Positions 23,396 through 32,621 are shown, numbered from the stretch's first letter. The stretch: 42,287 nt of DNA from Hyphomicrobiales bacterium (GCA_002709005.1 PAPH01000014.1:1-42287), one strand, 5' to 3'. Program-made: numbers and translations. Notes: generated by a model not told the origin, from the letters alone.

Positions 23396-24505
23396 ATGAT
23401 CTACGACCTGGAACTCTTCAAGATCGGCAAGGTCTACGACAACGGCACCCCGGCGGTGATCGATTTCAATCTGACCGTCGAAAAAGGCGAGTTCATCGCG
23501 TTCCTCGGGCCATCCGGCTGCGGCAAGACCACCACGCTGCGCATGATCGCGGGCTTCGAGAGCATCACCTCGGGCAATCTGATGATCAAGGGCGAGCGGA
23601 TGAACGATATCGGCCCGGCCCGCCGTCCCACCTCGATGATCTTCCAGAATTACGCGCTCTTCCCGCATATGAGCGTGCGCGACAATATCGGCTACGGCCT
23701 CGACGTGAAGAACATGCCGAAGGCCGAGCGCAACGCCAAGGTCGACCGTATTCTCGACAAGCTCGGTCTCGAGGACGTCGCCGACAAGAAGAGCGACAAG
23801 CTTTCGGGCGGCCAGCGCCAGCGCATTGCGCTTGCTCGCGGCCTCGTCGTGGAACCCGACATCCTGCTGCTCGACGAACCGCTCGGTGCGCTCGACGCCA
23901 ACCTGCGCAAGGCCATCCAGTCGGAACTCAAGATTTTGCAGCGCGAACTCGGCGTGACCTTCGTCTTCGTTACCCATGCGCAATCCGAGGCGCTGGCGCT
24001 GTCCGACCGTATCGTCGTGATGAGCAATGGCCGCATCGAGCAGATCAGCGCCCCCCACGAACTCTATACCAGGCCCAAGACGCCTTTCGTCGCCCAGTTC
24101 ATCGGCTCGAACACGATTTTCAAGGGCGCCGTGAAGGGCCATGAGAACGGCCATCTGGTCGTCGACACCCCGCTCGGTCTTCTTTCGGGAGACGTCAATG
24201 GTGATGTCGCCAACGGCGCTGATGCCAGCGTCGTCATTCCGGCCGAGGCGATCGAACTTCACGCGCTCAATGAAGCAAACCGCGACATGATCGCGGCGAC
24301 GGCTGGCGGCAACATCATCGACGCCACCGTCAGCCGCTTCCAGGTCGTCGGCCACGTCGCCCAGGTCGAGGTCGATCTTCCCGACGGTCGCACGCTCTCG
24401 CTCGAGGCCCATACCGACAAATATTCACCCGGTTCCTTCCCCGTCGCGGCGCCCATCGCGCTCACCTGGAAGCCCGAAGCCGCAACCGTGATCCCGGCGC
24501 ACTGA
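23396..24505 (+). CDS. ABC transporter ATP-binding protein (PotA-like), canonical
   Basis: A 369-residue importer ATPase with intact Walker A GPSGCGKTTT, Q-loop IFQNYALFPH, signature LSGGQRQR, Walker B ILLLDEPLGALD and H-loop VTHAQ (His194). A C-terminal TOBE-like domain runs from about residue 240 (FIGSNTIFKG to ALTWKPEA). ATG 23396 is preceded by CAGGAG. It is the second ATPase in the array; with only one pair of permeases present, it probably pairs with the H-loop-deficient ATPase at 17584 as a heterodimer, or else replaces it. Separation from the other transporter genes by the binding-protein gene is normal for this group. Confidence 0.92.
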   Translation: MIYDLELFKIGKVYDNGTPAVIDFNLTVEKGEFIAFLGPSGCGKTTTLRMIAGFESITSGNLMIKGERMNDIGPARRPTSMIFQNYALFPHMSVRDNIGYGLDVKNMPKAERNAKVDRILDKLGLEDVADKKSDKLSGGQRQRIALARGLVVEPDILLLDEPLGALDANLRKAIQSELKILQRELGVTFVFVTHAQSEALALSDRIVVMSNGRIEQISAPHELYTRPKTPFVAQFIGSNTIFKGAVKGHENGHLVVDTPLGLLSGDVNGDVANGADASVVIPAEAIELHALNEANRDMIAATAGGNIIDATVSRFQVVGHVAQVEVDLPDGRTLSLEAHTDKYSPGSFPVAAPIALTWKPEAATVIPAH

Positions 24506-24568
24506 GGCGGGATCCAGATTGAGAACGGCCGGTTCGCCCGGCTCAACGAGAAAACCAAGGAGGCTTTT

Positions 24569-25450
24569 ATGGCTAAGGAAATTTTCGTCAGTTTCGGAAT
24601 CGACGTGGACGCCGTCGCCGGCTGGCTCGGCTCCTATGGCGGCGAGGATTCGCCCGACGACATCTCGCGCGGCTTGTTCGCCGGCGAAGTGGGCTCGCCG
24701 CGCCTGCTTGAACTCTTCAAGCGCTGGGACATCAAGACCACCTGGTTCATCCCCGGCCACTCGATCGAGACCTTCCCGAAGGAAATGCAGGCCGTAGCCG
24801 ACGCCGGCCACGAGATCGGCATTCACGGTTACAGCCACGAAAACCCGATCGCCATGACGCGCGAGCAGGAAACGGCGATCCTCGACAAGTGTATCGATCT
24901 CGTCACCAAGCTGTCGGGCAAGCGCCCGACCGGTTATGTCGCGCCCTGGTGGGAATTCTCCAACGTCACCAACGAATTGCTGCTCGAGCGCGGTATCAAG
25001 TACGACCACTCGCTCATGCACAAGGACTTCGAGCCCTATTATGTGCGCGTCGGTGACAAGTGGACGAAGATCGACTACGCGAAGAAGCCCGAGGAATGGA
25101 TGGTTCCGCTGGAGCGCGGCGAGGAAACCGACCTCATCGAAATCCCGGCCTCCTGGTACCTCGATGACCTGCCGCCGATGATGTTCATCAAGAAGTCGCC
25201 GAACAGCCACGGCTTCGTCAATCCGCGCGATATCGAAGACATGTGGCGCGAGCAGTTCGACTGGGTCTATCGCGAGATGGACTACGCCGTCTTCCCGATC
25301 ACCATCCACCCCGACGTCTCCGGCCGTCCTCAGGTGCTGATGATGCTCGAGCGTCTCTTCGAACACATGAAGAGCCACGAAGGTGTCAAGTTCGTCACCA
25401 TGGACGAGATCGCCAACGACTTCGCCAAGCGCTTCCCGCGCAAGAAATAA
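24569..25450 (+). CDS. Polysaccharide-deacetylase-fold hydrolase, cyclic imidase/allantoinase-like
   Basis: A 293-residue cytoplasmic protein without signal peptide. The NodB-type metal triad is visible as D12/D14 (SFGIDVD) and H86-x3-H90 in [22 protein letters not shown] supplies the next motif and [11 protein letters not shown] near residue 250 the late catalytic histidine. Lack of export and length fit the intracellular branch that includes PuuE allantoinase and bacterial cyclic imide hydrolase, rather than peptidoglycan or chitin deacetylases. It could therefore open an imide or ureide ring delivered by the transporter. A GGAGG-containing site precedes ATG 24569. The reaction is inferred from subfamily features and operon context. 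Confidence 0.85.
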   Translation: MAKEIFVSFGIDVDAVAGWLGSYGGEDSPDDISRGLFAGEVGSPRLLELFKRWDIKTTWFIPGHSIETFPKEMQAVADAGHEIGIHGYSHENPIAMTREQETAILDKCIDLVTKLSGKRPTGYVAPWWEFSNVTNELLLERGIKYDHSLMHKDFEPYYVRVGDKWTKIDYAKKPEEWMVPLERGEETDLIEIPASWYLDDLPPMMFIKKSPNSHGFVNPRDIEDMWREQFDWVYREMDYAVFPITIHPDVSGRPQVLMMLERLFEHMKSHEGVKFVTMDEIANDFAKRFPRKK

Positions 25451-25464
25451 GGAGCGTTTAGACC

Positions 25465-25797
25465 ATGTGTTCGCTCTGCGGAATTCTGGGTGGAAACGAG
25501 CACTGGGCCGACGCCGTCGCGCGGCCCGGTGTCTACACCCGCTCCGCCGAGCGGATCGATCGCAGGCGGGAGCGCGCCCGCCGCGTCGCTCTCGCCAATC
25601 GTGTGCTATCGATCTTCGCCTTGTCGATTTCCGACTGGCAGGGCACGTCCTATCTTCTATCCACCCGGACCGGGAAGACCGAGATCATCGAGGATCTCGG
25701 TCACCTCTGGCCGGCCGCCGAAAAGCTGCTCGGCCGCCCGCTCGATCCGCTCGCCGAAGCCTTCATCGACAGGCTGGAGGGGGAAGCGGATGGCTGA
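25465..25797 (+). CDS. Small CxxC protein of unknown function, partner of CobW-type GTPase
   Basis: A 110-residue cytoplasmic protein starting MCSLCGILGG, that is, a CxxC pair right at the N-terminus, followed by a basic stretch (RRRERARR) and a mixed helical domain with ISDWQGTSY, TGKTEIIED and LWPAAEKLLGRPLDP. I recognise this kind of protein only as a recurrent neighbour of CobW-family genes; it has no known function to me. It lies 14 bp after the hydrolase gene and overlaps the CobW gene by 8 bp, so the two are made together. The CxxC could be a metal acceptor/donor site for the metallochaperone. A ribosome-binding GGAG precedes ATG 25465. Confidence 0.8.
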   Translation: MCSLCGILGGNEHWADAVARPGVYTRSAERIDRRRERARRVALANRVLSIFALSISDWQGTSYLLSTRTGKTEIIEDLGHLWPAAEKLLGRPLDPLAEAFIDRLEGEADG

Positions 25798-26845
25798 GAA
25801 CTGGCCCGATTTCACCCCGGTGACGCTCCTCACCGGCTTTCTCGGCTCCGGCAAGACCACGCTGCTGCGCCGGCTGCTGACCGATCCGGCGCTCGCCAAC
25901 GCCGCCGTGCTGATCAACGAGTTCGGCGAGATCGGCCTCGATCATCATCTTCTCGAACGCATCGATGAGAACATGGTGCTTTTGCAATCGGGCTGCCTGT
26001 GCTGCACCGTGCGCGGCGAACTGTCCGATGCGATCCGCGATCTCCATTCCAAGCGGGAGAGGGGAGAGATCGCCCCCTTCGACCGCATCGTCATCGAAAG
26101 CACGGGGCTCGCCGATCCGTTCCCGGTTCTCTCGACCCTGAAGGCCGATCCGGTGCTGCGCCACCATTTCAAGGCCGCCGGCGTGGTGACCACCGTAGAC
26201 GCGATCAATGCAGGCGCGCAGCTCTCAACCTATCGCGAGTCCATGCGTCAGGTCGCCATTGCCGATCTCATCGTCCTGACCAAGACCGATATCGCGGAGG
26301 AAGGGCAGCCGGACCTTGTCGCCGCGCTGGTCCGCCGCATCAACCCCGACGCGCCGATGATGGCCTCGGACGACACTTTCAACGTCGCCCGCATGCTCGA
26401 GGGGGCCGAGACCGCTCACGCCAGTTCGCTGCAATCGCCCGGCGGGTTTTACTGCGACGATCCGGGCGATCTCCCGCGCAAGGACGATGCCGATCATCCG
26501 GAAGGCATTCGGTCCTTCGTCCTCGTCTCGGAAGGCGCGGTCGACTGGACCGCCTTCGGCATCTGGCTCACCATGCTGCTCAATCGGCATGGCGACAGGC
26601 TCTTGCGCGTCAAGGGTATCCTCGCGGTCGCCGGCGAGGAATTCCCGGTCGCCATCCACGGCGTCCAGCATCTCGTTCATCCGCCGGTGCACATGTCGTC
26701 CTGGCCGGATGGCGACAGGCGCTCGCGTATCGTATTCATTGCTGACGGGATATCGCCCGAACTCATCGAGCGATCCTTCAATGCCTTCAACGGTTTGGCC
26801 GGGGACTCCCGCGCCGAGCCGCGGATCGAGGAGCTTCAGCGATGA
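25790..26845 (+). CDS. CobW/COG0523-family metallochaperone GTPase
   Basis: A 351-residue G3E GTPase: Walker A GFLGSGKTT (residues 16-24), the family metal site GCLCCTVRG with CLCC at 69-72, IESTGLADP switch region, TKTD for guanine recognition, and a C-terminal CobW_C domain (RLLRVKGILAV, HGVQHLVHPP). These proteins deliver zinc, cobalt or related metals to client enzymes by GTP hydrolysis. ATG 25790 is preceded by GGAGGGGG and overlaps the CxxC-protein stop. Clients in the same operon could be the deacetylase-fold hydrolase (24569) and the cyclase-family hydrolase (29487), both metal enzymes. A role in cobalamin synthesis is unlikely as no cob genes are near. Confidence 0.9.
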   Translation: MAENWPDFTPVTLLTGFLGSGKTTLLRRLLTDPALANAAVLINEFGEIGLDHHLLERIDENMVLLQSGCLCCTVRGELSDAIRDLHSKRERGEIAPFDRIVIESTGLADPFPVLSTLKADPVLRHHFKAAGVVTTVDAINAGAQLSTYRESMRQVAIADLIVLTKTDIAEEGQPDLVAALVRRINPDAPMMASDDTFNVARMLEGAETAHASSLQSPGGFYCDDPGDLPRKDDADHPEGIRSFVLVSEGAVDWTAFGIWLTMLLNRHGDRLLRVKGILAVAGEEFPVAIHGVQHLVHPPVHMSSWPDGDRRSRIVFIADGISPELIERSFNAFNGLAGDSRAEPRIEELQR

Positions 26846-28059
26846 CGAAGAAGACCACCGGAAAGAAGACGCCCACCGCACCGGCCGTCCACACGCAGGG
26901 CAAGATCAAGCTCCGCATTCTCGGCACGGCCATATCGCTGCTCGAGGAACTGCGTCTGGGCGCAGAGCGCGATCTCGGCTTCGAGATCGAGTTCGACAAT
27001 CAGGACTTCATGACCGCCCAGCACAAGGCGGCGCTGGAGCCGATGACCTACGACATCTACGACCAGTGCTTCCACAATCTCGATATTGTCTGGTACTGGC
27101 GCGCGATCCAGCCGGTCGACATCGAGCGCATACCGCTGTGGGACGAGATTACCGATCTGACCAAGACCGGCCGCATCAGCCCCAATGCACGGATCGGTCA
27201 TGGCGACGCGCCTGTCACCAAACTCTTCGTCCAGTCCAATCTGGCGCTGTCGGACACGCCGTCGCAGTTCATCTCCATGCTGCCGACGACGCATAATTTC
27301 GACAGTTTCGCCTATCGCACGGATGCCGCCAATTCCAACGAGATGGTCTCCTGGGCAGCGCTCCTCGACGAACGCTGGCACGGCAACGCGGCGTTGGTCA
27401 ACGAGCCGGCGATCGGCATTTTCGATGCAGCACTCGCCGCCCAGTCGGCGGGCCTGATGACGTTCGAGAATATCGGCAACATGTCGGTGGCTGAAATCGG
27501 CGCGCTGCTCGATCTGCTGGAGGAACGCAAGAAGGCGGGCTTCTTCAAGGGGTTCTGGCGCTCGGCCGAGGATGCCGCCAACCTGATGACCGAGAACGAC
27601 ACCAAGATCCAGTCGATGTGGTCGCTCGGCATTTCCAAGCTCAATCTGCGCGGCGTGCCGGTCGAGCTCGCCAATCCCGCTGAAGGCTATCGCGCCTGGC
27701 ATGGCGGGCTGTGTCTTTCCAAGCGGCTGTCCGGCCGCATGCTCGACGCGGCCTACGACTATCTCAACTGGTGGATCTCCGGCTGGCCCGGCGCCGTCGT
27801 CGCGCGGCAGGGCTACTACATGTCCACGCCCGAGCGTTCCCGGCTGCACATGACAACTGCCGAATGGGACTATTGGTATGAAGGCCTGCCGGCGGCGGAA
27901 GATCTGCCGGGACCGGACGGTCTGACCCGTATCGGCAAGGGCGCGGTCCGGTCCGGCGGCTCCTACTGGCAGCGCGCCAACCAGATCGCGATCTGGAACA
28001 CCACCATGGACGAACACAACTACCTCGTCCGCCGCTGGATGCAGTTCGTGGCGGCGTGA
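26842..28059 (+). CDS. PotD-like solute-binding protein without a signal peptide
   Basis: A 405-residue paralog of the exported binding protein at 22058: both share GYRAW, RQGYY or EQGYY, WYEG, a GGS segment and an ending with WMQF or WDEF before the final Ala. Its N-terminus, MTKKTTGKKTPTAP, is lysine-rich and hydrophilic, with no Sec, Tat or lipoprotein signal. The start overlaps the CobW stop by 4 bp, so no hidden upstream signal exists in frame. A protein of this fold kept in the cytoplasm cannot feed the importer from outside; it may sense or sequester the ligand, or carry an intermediate between enzymes. Annotation pipelines would call it an extracellular solute-binding protein, which the sequence contradicts. 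Confidence 0.85.
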   Translation: MTKKTTGKKTPTAPAVHTQGKIKLRILGTAISLLEELRLGAERDLGFEIEFDNQDFMTAQHKAALEPMTYDIYDQCFHNLDIVWYWRAIQPVDIERIPLWDEITDLTKTGRISPNARIGHGDAPVTKLFVQSNLALSDTPSQFISMLPTTHNFDSFAYRTDAANSNEMVSWAALLDERWHGNAALVNEPAIGIFDAALAAQSAGLMTFENIGNMSVAEIGALLDLLEERKKAGFFKGFWRSAEDAANLMTENDTKIQSMWSLGISKLNLRGVPVELANPAEGYRAWHGGLCLSKRLSGRMLDAAYDYLNWWISGWPGAVVARQGYYMSTPERSRLHMTTAEWDYWYEGLPAAEDLPGPDGLTRIGKGAVRSGGSYWQRANQIAIWNTTMDEHNYLVRRWMQFVAA

Positions 28060-28070
28060 GGATGAAAGAC

Positions 28071-29444
28071 ATGACCCGGAATTATTCCTGCCTTTCCATC
28101 GCCCAGCTCTCGACCCTGATCCAGGCCGGCACGCTCGATCCCGTCGATCTCGCGGGACAGGTCTTCGAGGCGATCGAAGCCCATGGCGACGATGCGATCT
28201 TTATCTCGCTCACCCGCGACCGCGCCATGGCCGAGGCCAGGGCGGCTTCGAAACGCATCGGGGAAGGGCGCTCTCTCGGGCTTCTCGACGGTGTTCCGAT
28301 CGCCTGGAAAGACCTCTTCGATATGGCCGGCGAGACGACCGCCGCCGGCTCGAAATTGCTTCTGCGTGATCAACCGGAAGCCGGGAAGGATGCTGCCGTC
28401 GTGGACGCGCTCGCACGGGCCGGAATGGTCTCCGTCGGACGGTTGAACATGAGCGAGTTCGCGTTCTCCGGCATCGGCATCAATCCGAATTTCGGCACGC
28501 CGGCCAATCCGCGCGCCACCGATGTTGCCCGCATTCCGGGCGGCTCGTCCTCCGGTTCCGGGGTGGTGGTGGCTGCGGGCCTCCTACCTGTCGCCATGGG
28601 CTCTGATACCGGCGGCTCGGTGCGCATCCCGGCGGCTCTCAACGGCATTGTCGGCTACAAGGCCACGCGCGGACGTTACGACATGTCGGGCGTCTTTCCG
28701 CTGTCGGGCAGTCTCGATTCCCTCGGCCCCCTTTGCCGCACGGTTTCGGACGCCATCTGGATCGACGCCGCCATGCGTGGCGCGACCGCGCCGTCCGTTA
28801 GGACCGAACGCCTGGATGGTCTCGAGGTCATTATTCCCACCAACGTCGTCTTCGACGGTGCCGAGCCGGGCGTCGTTACCGCTTTTGATGGCGCGGTTGA
28901 ACGGTTGAGGTCGGTGGGGGTGAGATGTGTCTTCGACGAACTGCCGGGTTTCAGCGAACTTCTCGAGCTGATGTCCACCCATGGTGCGCTCGTCACCGCC
29001 GAGGCCTATTGGCTGCACAAGGAACGCATCACCGGTCCGGATGCCGGGATGATCGATCCGCGCGTCGTCGCCCGCACCCGCATTGGCGAGAAAATCTCGA
29101 TGACGGACTACATCGACATTCTCGACGCGCGGAAGCGGCTGATCGCTCAGAGCGAAGCCTTTATCGGCAACCGCCTCGTCGCCTTTCCGACGGTCGCCCA
29201 TGTCGCCCCGCCGGTCGAGCCGCTCAAGGCCGATGACGAGCTCTTTGTGGCCACTAACGGCAAGACGTTACGTAACACGCTGCTCGGCAATTTCCTCGAC
29301 TGGTGCGGGGTCTCCATTCCCTGCGGGACAGGCGACGCAGGCATGCCGGTCGGCTTCCTGCTCTCTGGTGTCGCGAACGCCGACGAGAAGGTGCTTGGAG
29401 CTGCACTCGCCGCCGAATCCACCATCAGGGGCGAAACGAATTGA
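28071..29444 (+). CDS. Amidase (amidase-signature family)
   Basis: A 457-residue serine amidase. The Ser-cisSer-Lys triad can be placed: K80 in IAWKDLFD, S159 at the start of the GGSSSGSG loop and nucleophile S183 in SDTGGSVR. This family hydrolyses primary amides, carbamates or aryl amides to acid plus ammonia; relatives include GatA, AtzF-type allophanate hydrolases and indole-acetamide hydrolase. There is no extra allophanate C-terminal domain, so it is a plain amidase. ATG 28071 is preferred to GTG 28056 and ATG 28062 because GAGG lies nine bases upstream. It would deal with the linear amide left after ring opening by a neighbour. Confidence 0.9.
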   Translation: MTRNYSCLSIAQLSTLIQAGTLDPVDLAGQVFEAIEAHGDDAIFISLTRDRAMAEARAASKRIGEGRSLGLLDGVPIAWKDLFDMAGETTAAGSKLLLRDQPEAGKDAAVVDALARAGMVSVGRLNMSEFAFSGIGINPNFGTPANPRATDVARIPGGSSSGSGVVVAAGLLPVAMGSDTGGSVRIPAALNGIVGYKATRGRYDMSGVFPLSGSLDSLGPLCRTVSDAIWIDAAMRGATAPSVRTERLDGLEVIIPTNVVFDGAEPGVVTAFDGAVERLRSVGVRCVFDELPGFSELLELMSTHGALVTAEAYWLHKERITGPDAGMIDPRVVARTRIGEKISMTDYIDILDARKRLIAQSEAFIGNRLVAFPTVAHVAPPVEPLKADDELFVATNGKTLRNTLLGNFLDWCGVSIPCGTGDAGMPVGFLLSGVANADEKVLGAALAAESTIRGETN

Positions 29445-29486
29445 GTGCGGCCGCGCGGGCGGACGCCATAACCAAGGAGAGTTGAA

Positions 29487-30458
29487 ATGTGCATGGCCTG
29501 TTACGTCGACGAGGCGACCAAGGACAAGATCATCGCCTACAACGCTGAATTCCATAAGGTCACCAAAAGCCCCTACGGCAGCGACGACGAAATCGGCATG
29601 CTCAACATGATCGATGGTGACAGCCGTTCGAAGATCATCGGCAACACCGACGCCTCCAAGGTGTTCGATCTCTCGGTCGACAATTTCATCGGCATGCCCG
29701 GCTGGTTCGGCGCCGGCGACCAGCCCTACCAGATCTGGATGACCCACACTCCCCAGGGCGAGATCGTCGCCAACCTGATGGGTGTGAAGAAGGAGCAGAA
29801 CGAGCTCGTCGCCTATTCGGGCGACGCGATCTCGATGTACACCCATTGCGGCACCCACATCGATACCTTCAACCACTTCGGCTACAACGGCGAGATCTTC
29901 AACGGATTTACGGCGAAGGATCACCTCGGCAGCCGCGCATGGGATGTCTGCGGCCCCGAAAAATATCCGCCGATCTTTGCGCGCGGCATCCTGCTCGACA
30001 TCGCCGCGATGTACGGCGTCGACACGCTCGAACCCAGCCACCCGATCGGCAAGAAGGACATCGAGGACTGCCTCAAGAAGCAGGATCTCAAGATCGAGCC
30101 GGGCGACGTGGTGCTCCTTCGCACCGGGCAGATGCTGCGCTGGCCCGACATGGCCTTTGCCCAGAATACGCCCGGTCTCAACCGCGAGGGCGCGGAATAT
30201 ATCGCCAAGCACGGCGCGATCATGATCGGCGCCGATAACCTTACGCTCGAAATGACGCCGTCCCAGCACCCTGAGAATTTCTTCCCGGTCCATACCTATC
30301 TGCTCGCCGAAGCCGGCGTGCCGATCCTGGAAATGGCCTGGCTCGAGGAGCTGGCTGCCGAGAAGGTTTACGAATTCGCCTTCTTCGGTGCCTGCATCAA
30401 GCTGCGCGGCGCCACCGGAACGCCGATGCGTCCGGTTGCCATGCCGTTGCGGCGCTGA
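29487..30458 (+). CDS. Cyclase-family metal hydrolase (kynurenine formamidase/isatin hydrolase-like)
   Basis: A 323-residue member of the cyclase family whose zinc or manganese site is the HxGTHxDxxxH motif: H120, G122, T123, H124, D126 and H130 (HCGTHIDTFNH). Relatives hydrolyse N-formylkynurenine, isatin (a cyclic amide) or other lactams. A further conserved late histidine is in PVHTYLLAEAGVPI with the following glutamate region. The N-terminus MCMACYVDE carries a CxxC similar in placement to that of the small protein at 25465. No signal peptide is present. In this setting it is a second candidate ring-opening enzyme. GGAG lies before ATG 29487. Confidence 0.87.
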   Translation: MCMACYVDEATKDKIIAYNAEFHKVTKSPYGSDDEIGMLNMIDGDSRSKIIGNTDASKVFDLSVDNFIGMPGWFGAGDQPYQIWMTHTPQGEIVANLMGVKKEQNELVAYSGDAISMYTHCGTHIDTFNHFGYNGEIFNGFTAKDHLGSRAWDVCGPEKYPPIFARGILLDIAAMYGVDTLEPSHPIGKKDIEDCLKKQDLKIEPGDVVLLRTGQMLRWPDMAFAQNTPGLNREGAEYIAKHGAIMIGADNLTLEMTPSQHPENFFPVHTYLLAEAGVPILEMAWLEELAAEKVYEFAFFGACIKLRGATGTPMRPVAMPLRR

Positions 30459-30477
30459 CGAGACGAGAGCGCCCGGT

Positions 30478-30500
30478 GGCGGCGTGAGGCCGTCGCCGCC
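30478..30500 (+). repeat. GC hairpin between cyclase and hyuA genes
   Basis: GGCGGCG (30478-30484) pairs with CGCCGCC (30494-30500) around a nine-base loop, 20 bp after the cyclase stop. The 132-bp gap that follows is the largest inside the array. No T run follows, so it is at most an attenuator or processing site; the gap could also hold an internal promoter, which I could not identify. Confidence 0.4.
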
Positions 30501-30590
30501 GGCGAAAACGAAAATCACCGGCCAATCCCGAAAGCCGCCTTCCGGGCGGACGGCGAAGCTTTGCCGGAAATCGAGAGGAGAGGACCTGCC

Positions 30591-32621
30591 ATGCAGAACC
30601 TGCGCGTCGCGGTCGATGTCGGCGGAACGTTCACCGACATCTGCATCATGGACGAGACCACCGGAAAGATCAGGATCGAGAAGACCGCCTCGTCGGCCGA
30701 TCCGATCGACGGCATCATGTCGGGCGTCAACAAGGCGGAGATCGATCTGTCGAAAGTCGCGCTCTTCTCACACGGCACGACGGTCGCCACAAATGCGCTG
30801 ATCACGCGGCGTCTTCCTCGGGCGGCGATGGTGTGCACGGAAGGCTTCCGCGACGTCATCGAGATCCGCCGCGCCAACAAGGAAGATCTCTGGGATACCT
30901 ACAAGGACGTCGTTCCGCCCTATATCCCGCGCCGCGACCGCCTGACCGTCCCTGAACGCGTCGATGCGGCCGGCAACATCGTCACCCCCCTCAACGAGGA
31001 CGCCGCGCGCGAGGTTGCCCGCATCCTCAAGAAGCGCGGGGTCGCCGCGGTCGCCGTCTGTTTCATGAATGCCTTCATGAATGGTGACAACGAGGCGCGG
31101 ATGAAGGAAATCCTCCAGGAGGCGATGCCCGACATCCCGGTCTCCACCTCCTCGGAAGTGCTGCCGGAAATCTTCGAGCACGAGCGCTTCTCGACCACCG
31201 TCGCCAACGCGGTGCTGAGCCCGGTGGTCGTCGATTACACGCGCCGCTTGGGCGAGCGTCTGAGCGACGAGGGGTATACGCGCGACCTGCTGCTGCTCCA
31301 CACCGGCGGCGGGGTGATGACGCCGAAGAGCGTGGAGGATTTCTCCGCCCGTCTCGCAGGCTCCGGTATCGCGGCGGGCGCCATCGCCAGCCGACATATC
31401 GCGATGCTCTGCGGCTACCGCAACTCGATCGGGCTCGACATGGGCGGCACCTCGACCGACGTCTCACTCGCCTATGACGGTCAGTCGCGGGTTACCAAGG
31501 ACTGGTTCATCGAATACGGCTATCCGATCCGCTTCTCCTCGATCGAGGTTCTGACCATCGGGGCAGGCGACGGCTCGCTTGCCTGGACCGACGAGGCCGG
31601 TTCGCTGCGCAACGGTCCGCAATCGGCCGGCGCCAATCCCGGGCCCGCCTGCTACGGCAACGGCAACACCGAGCCCACCAATACCGATGCCAATGTCGTG
31701 CTCGGCCGCCTCGGAACCTCGCTGGCCGGCGGCAAGATCACGCTCGATCCGAAACTCGCGGAGGGCGCTGTCGACAAGATCGCGTCCTCCTTTGATCTCG
31801 AGCGTCATGCAGCCGCCCACGCCATCATCCAGGTGGCCAACGCCAACATGTCCGATGCCGTGCGGCTGATCTCAATATCCCGTGGCTACGACCCGCGCGA
31901 TTTTGCGCTCGTGGCGTTCGGCGGGGCCGGGGCCTTGCACGGCGCGGCGATCGCCAAGGAACTGTCCATCCCCGCCGTCATCGTCCCGCCGAACCCGGGC
32001 GTCACCTCCGCGCTCGGCTGCCTGCTCGTCGACATGCAGCATGACTTTTCGGAGAGCTTCATAGCCGGCGCCACGACTTGCGATCCGGCCGAAATCGAGG
32101 CGGCTTTCGCCCGCATGGAGAAGGAAGCACTCGAACGCCTCACCCATGAGGGCGTGGCCGAGGACGATATTGTGCTCCAGCGCTCCGTCGACATGATGTA
32201 TCAGGGCCAGTGGCGCTCGCTCGCCGTCGATGCGCCGAGCCCGGTCGCCGACATGGCACCGCTCGTCGAAGCCTTCCACAGCGAGCACAAGCGGGAATAC
32301 AATTTTCGCCGCGACGAAACCCCTGTCAGCCTCTATCGCCTCAATCTCAAGGCCACCGGCATCGTCCCGAAGGCCGATCTCGAGATCCACGAGCCGAAGG
32401 GGGCTAAGCCCGAGGCGAAGACGCGCCGTCCGGTCTGGTTCGACGGCGATGCGCCGAGCGACACGCCGATCTACGAGCGCGACGACCTTCCGGCGGGCTT
32501 CGAACTGACCGGCCCGGCGATCATCGAGCAGTTCGATTCCACAACCGTGGTGCCGCCCGGTACCCGGATGGAAGTCGACAAGTACCTCAACATCATCATT
32601 CGAATCGAGGCAGCAGCATGA
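30591..32621 (+). CDS. hyuA: Hydantoinase/oxoprolinase subunit A (ATP-dependent)
   Basis: A 676-residue HyuA-family protein of normal length. The actin-like ATPase fold starts with VDVGGTFTDIC, has the THGTTVATNA-like segment (SHGTTVATNALI) and a second phosphate motif DMGGTSTDVSL. With HyuB it couples ATP hydrolysis to opening of 5-membered lactams: N-methylhydantoin, hydantoins or 5-oxoproline. ATG 30591, preceded by GAGGAGAGGA, is chosen rather than the TTG 30 bases upstream. Start and stop fit a two-gene unit with hyuB (ATGA overlap). The sequence alone does not tell which lactam; acetone- or acetophenone-carboxylase subunits are related but normally accompanied by a third small subunit that is absent here. 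Confidence 0.92.
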   Translation: MQNLRVAVDVGGTFTDICIMDETTGKIRIEKTASSADPIDGIMSGVNKAEIDLSKVALFSHGTTVATNALITRRLPRAAMVCTEGFRDVIEIRRANKEDLWDTYKDVVPPYIPRRDRLTVPERVDAAGNIVTPLNEDAAREVARILKKRGVAAVAVCFMNAFMNGDNEARMKEILQEAMPDIPVSTSSEVLPEIFEHERFSTTVANAVLSPVVVDYTRRLGERLSDEGYTRDLLLLHTGGGVMTPKSVEDFSARLAGSGIAAGAIASRHIAMLCGYRNSIGLDMGGTSTDVSLAYDGQSRVTKDWFIEYGYPIRFSSIEVLTIGAGDGSLAWTDEAGSLRNGPQSAGANPGPACYGNGNTEPTNTDANVVLGRLGTSLAGGKITLDPKLAEGAVDKIASSFDLERHAAAHAIIQVANANMSDAVRLISISRGYDPRDFALVAFGGAGALHGAAIAKELSIPAVIVPPNPGVTSALGCLLVDMQHDFSESFIAGATTCDPAEIEAAFARMEKEALERLTHEGVAEDDIVLQRSVDMMYQGQWRSLAVDAPSPVADMAPLVEAFHSEHKREYNFRRDETPVSLYRLNLKATGIVPKADLEIHEPKGAKPEAKTRRPVWFDGDAPSDTPIYERDDLPAGFELTGPAIIEQFDSTTVVPPGTRMEVDKYLNIIIRIEAAA

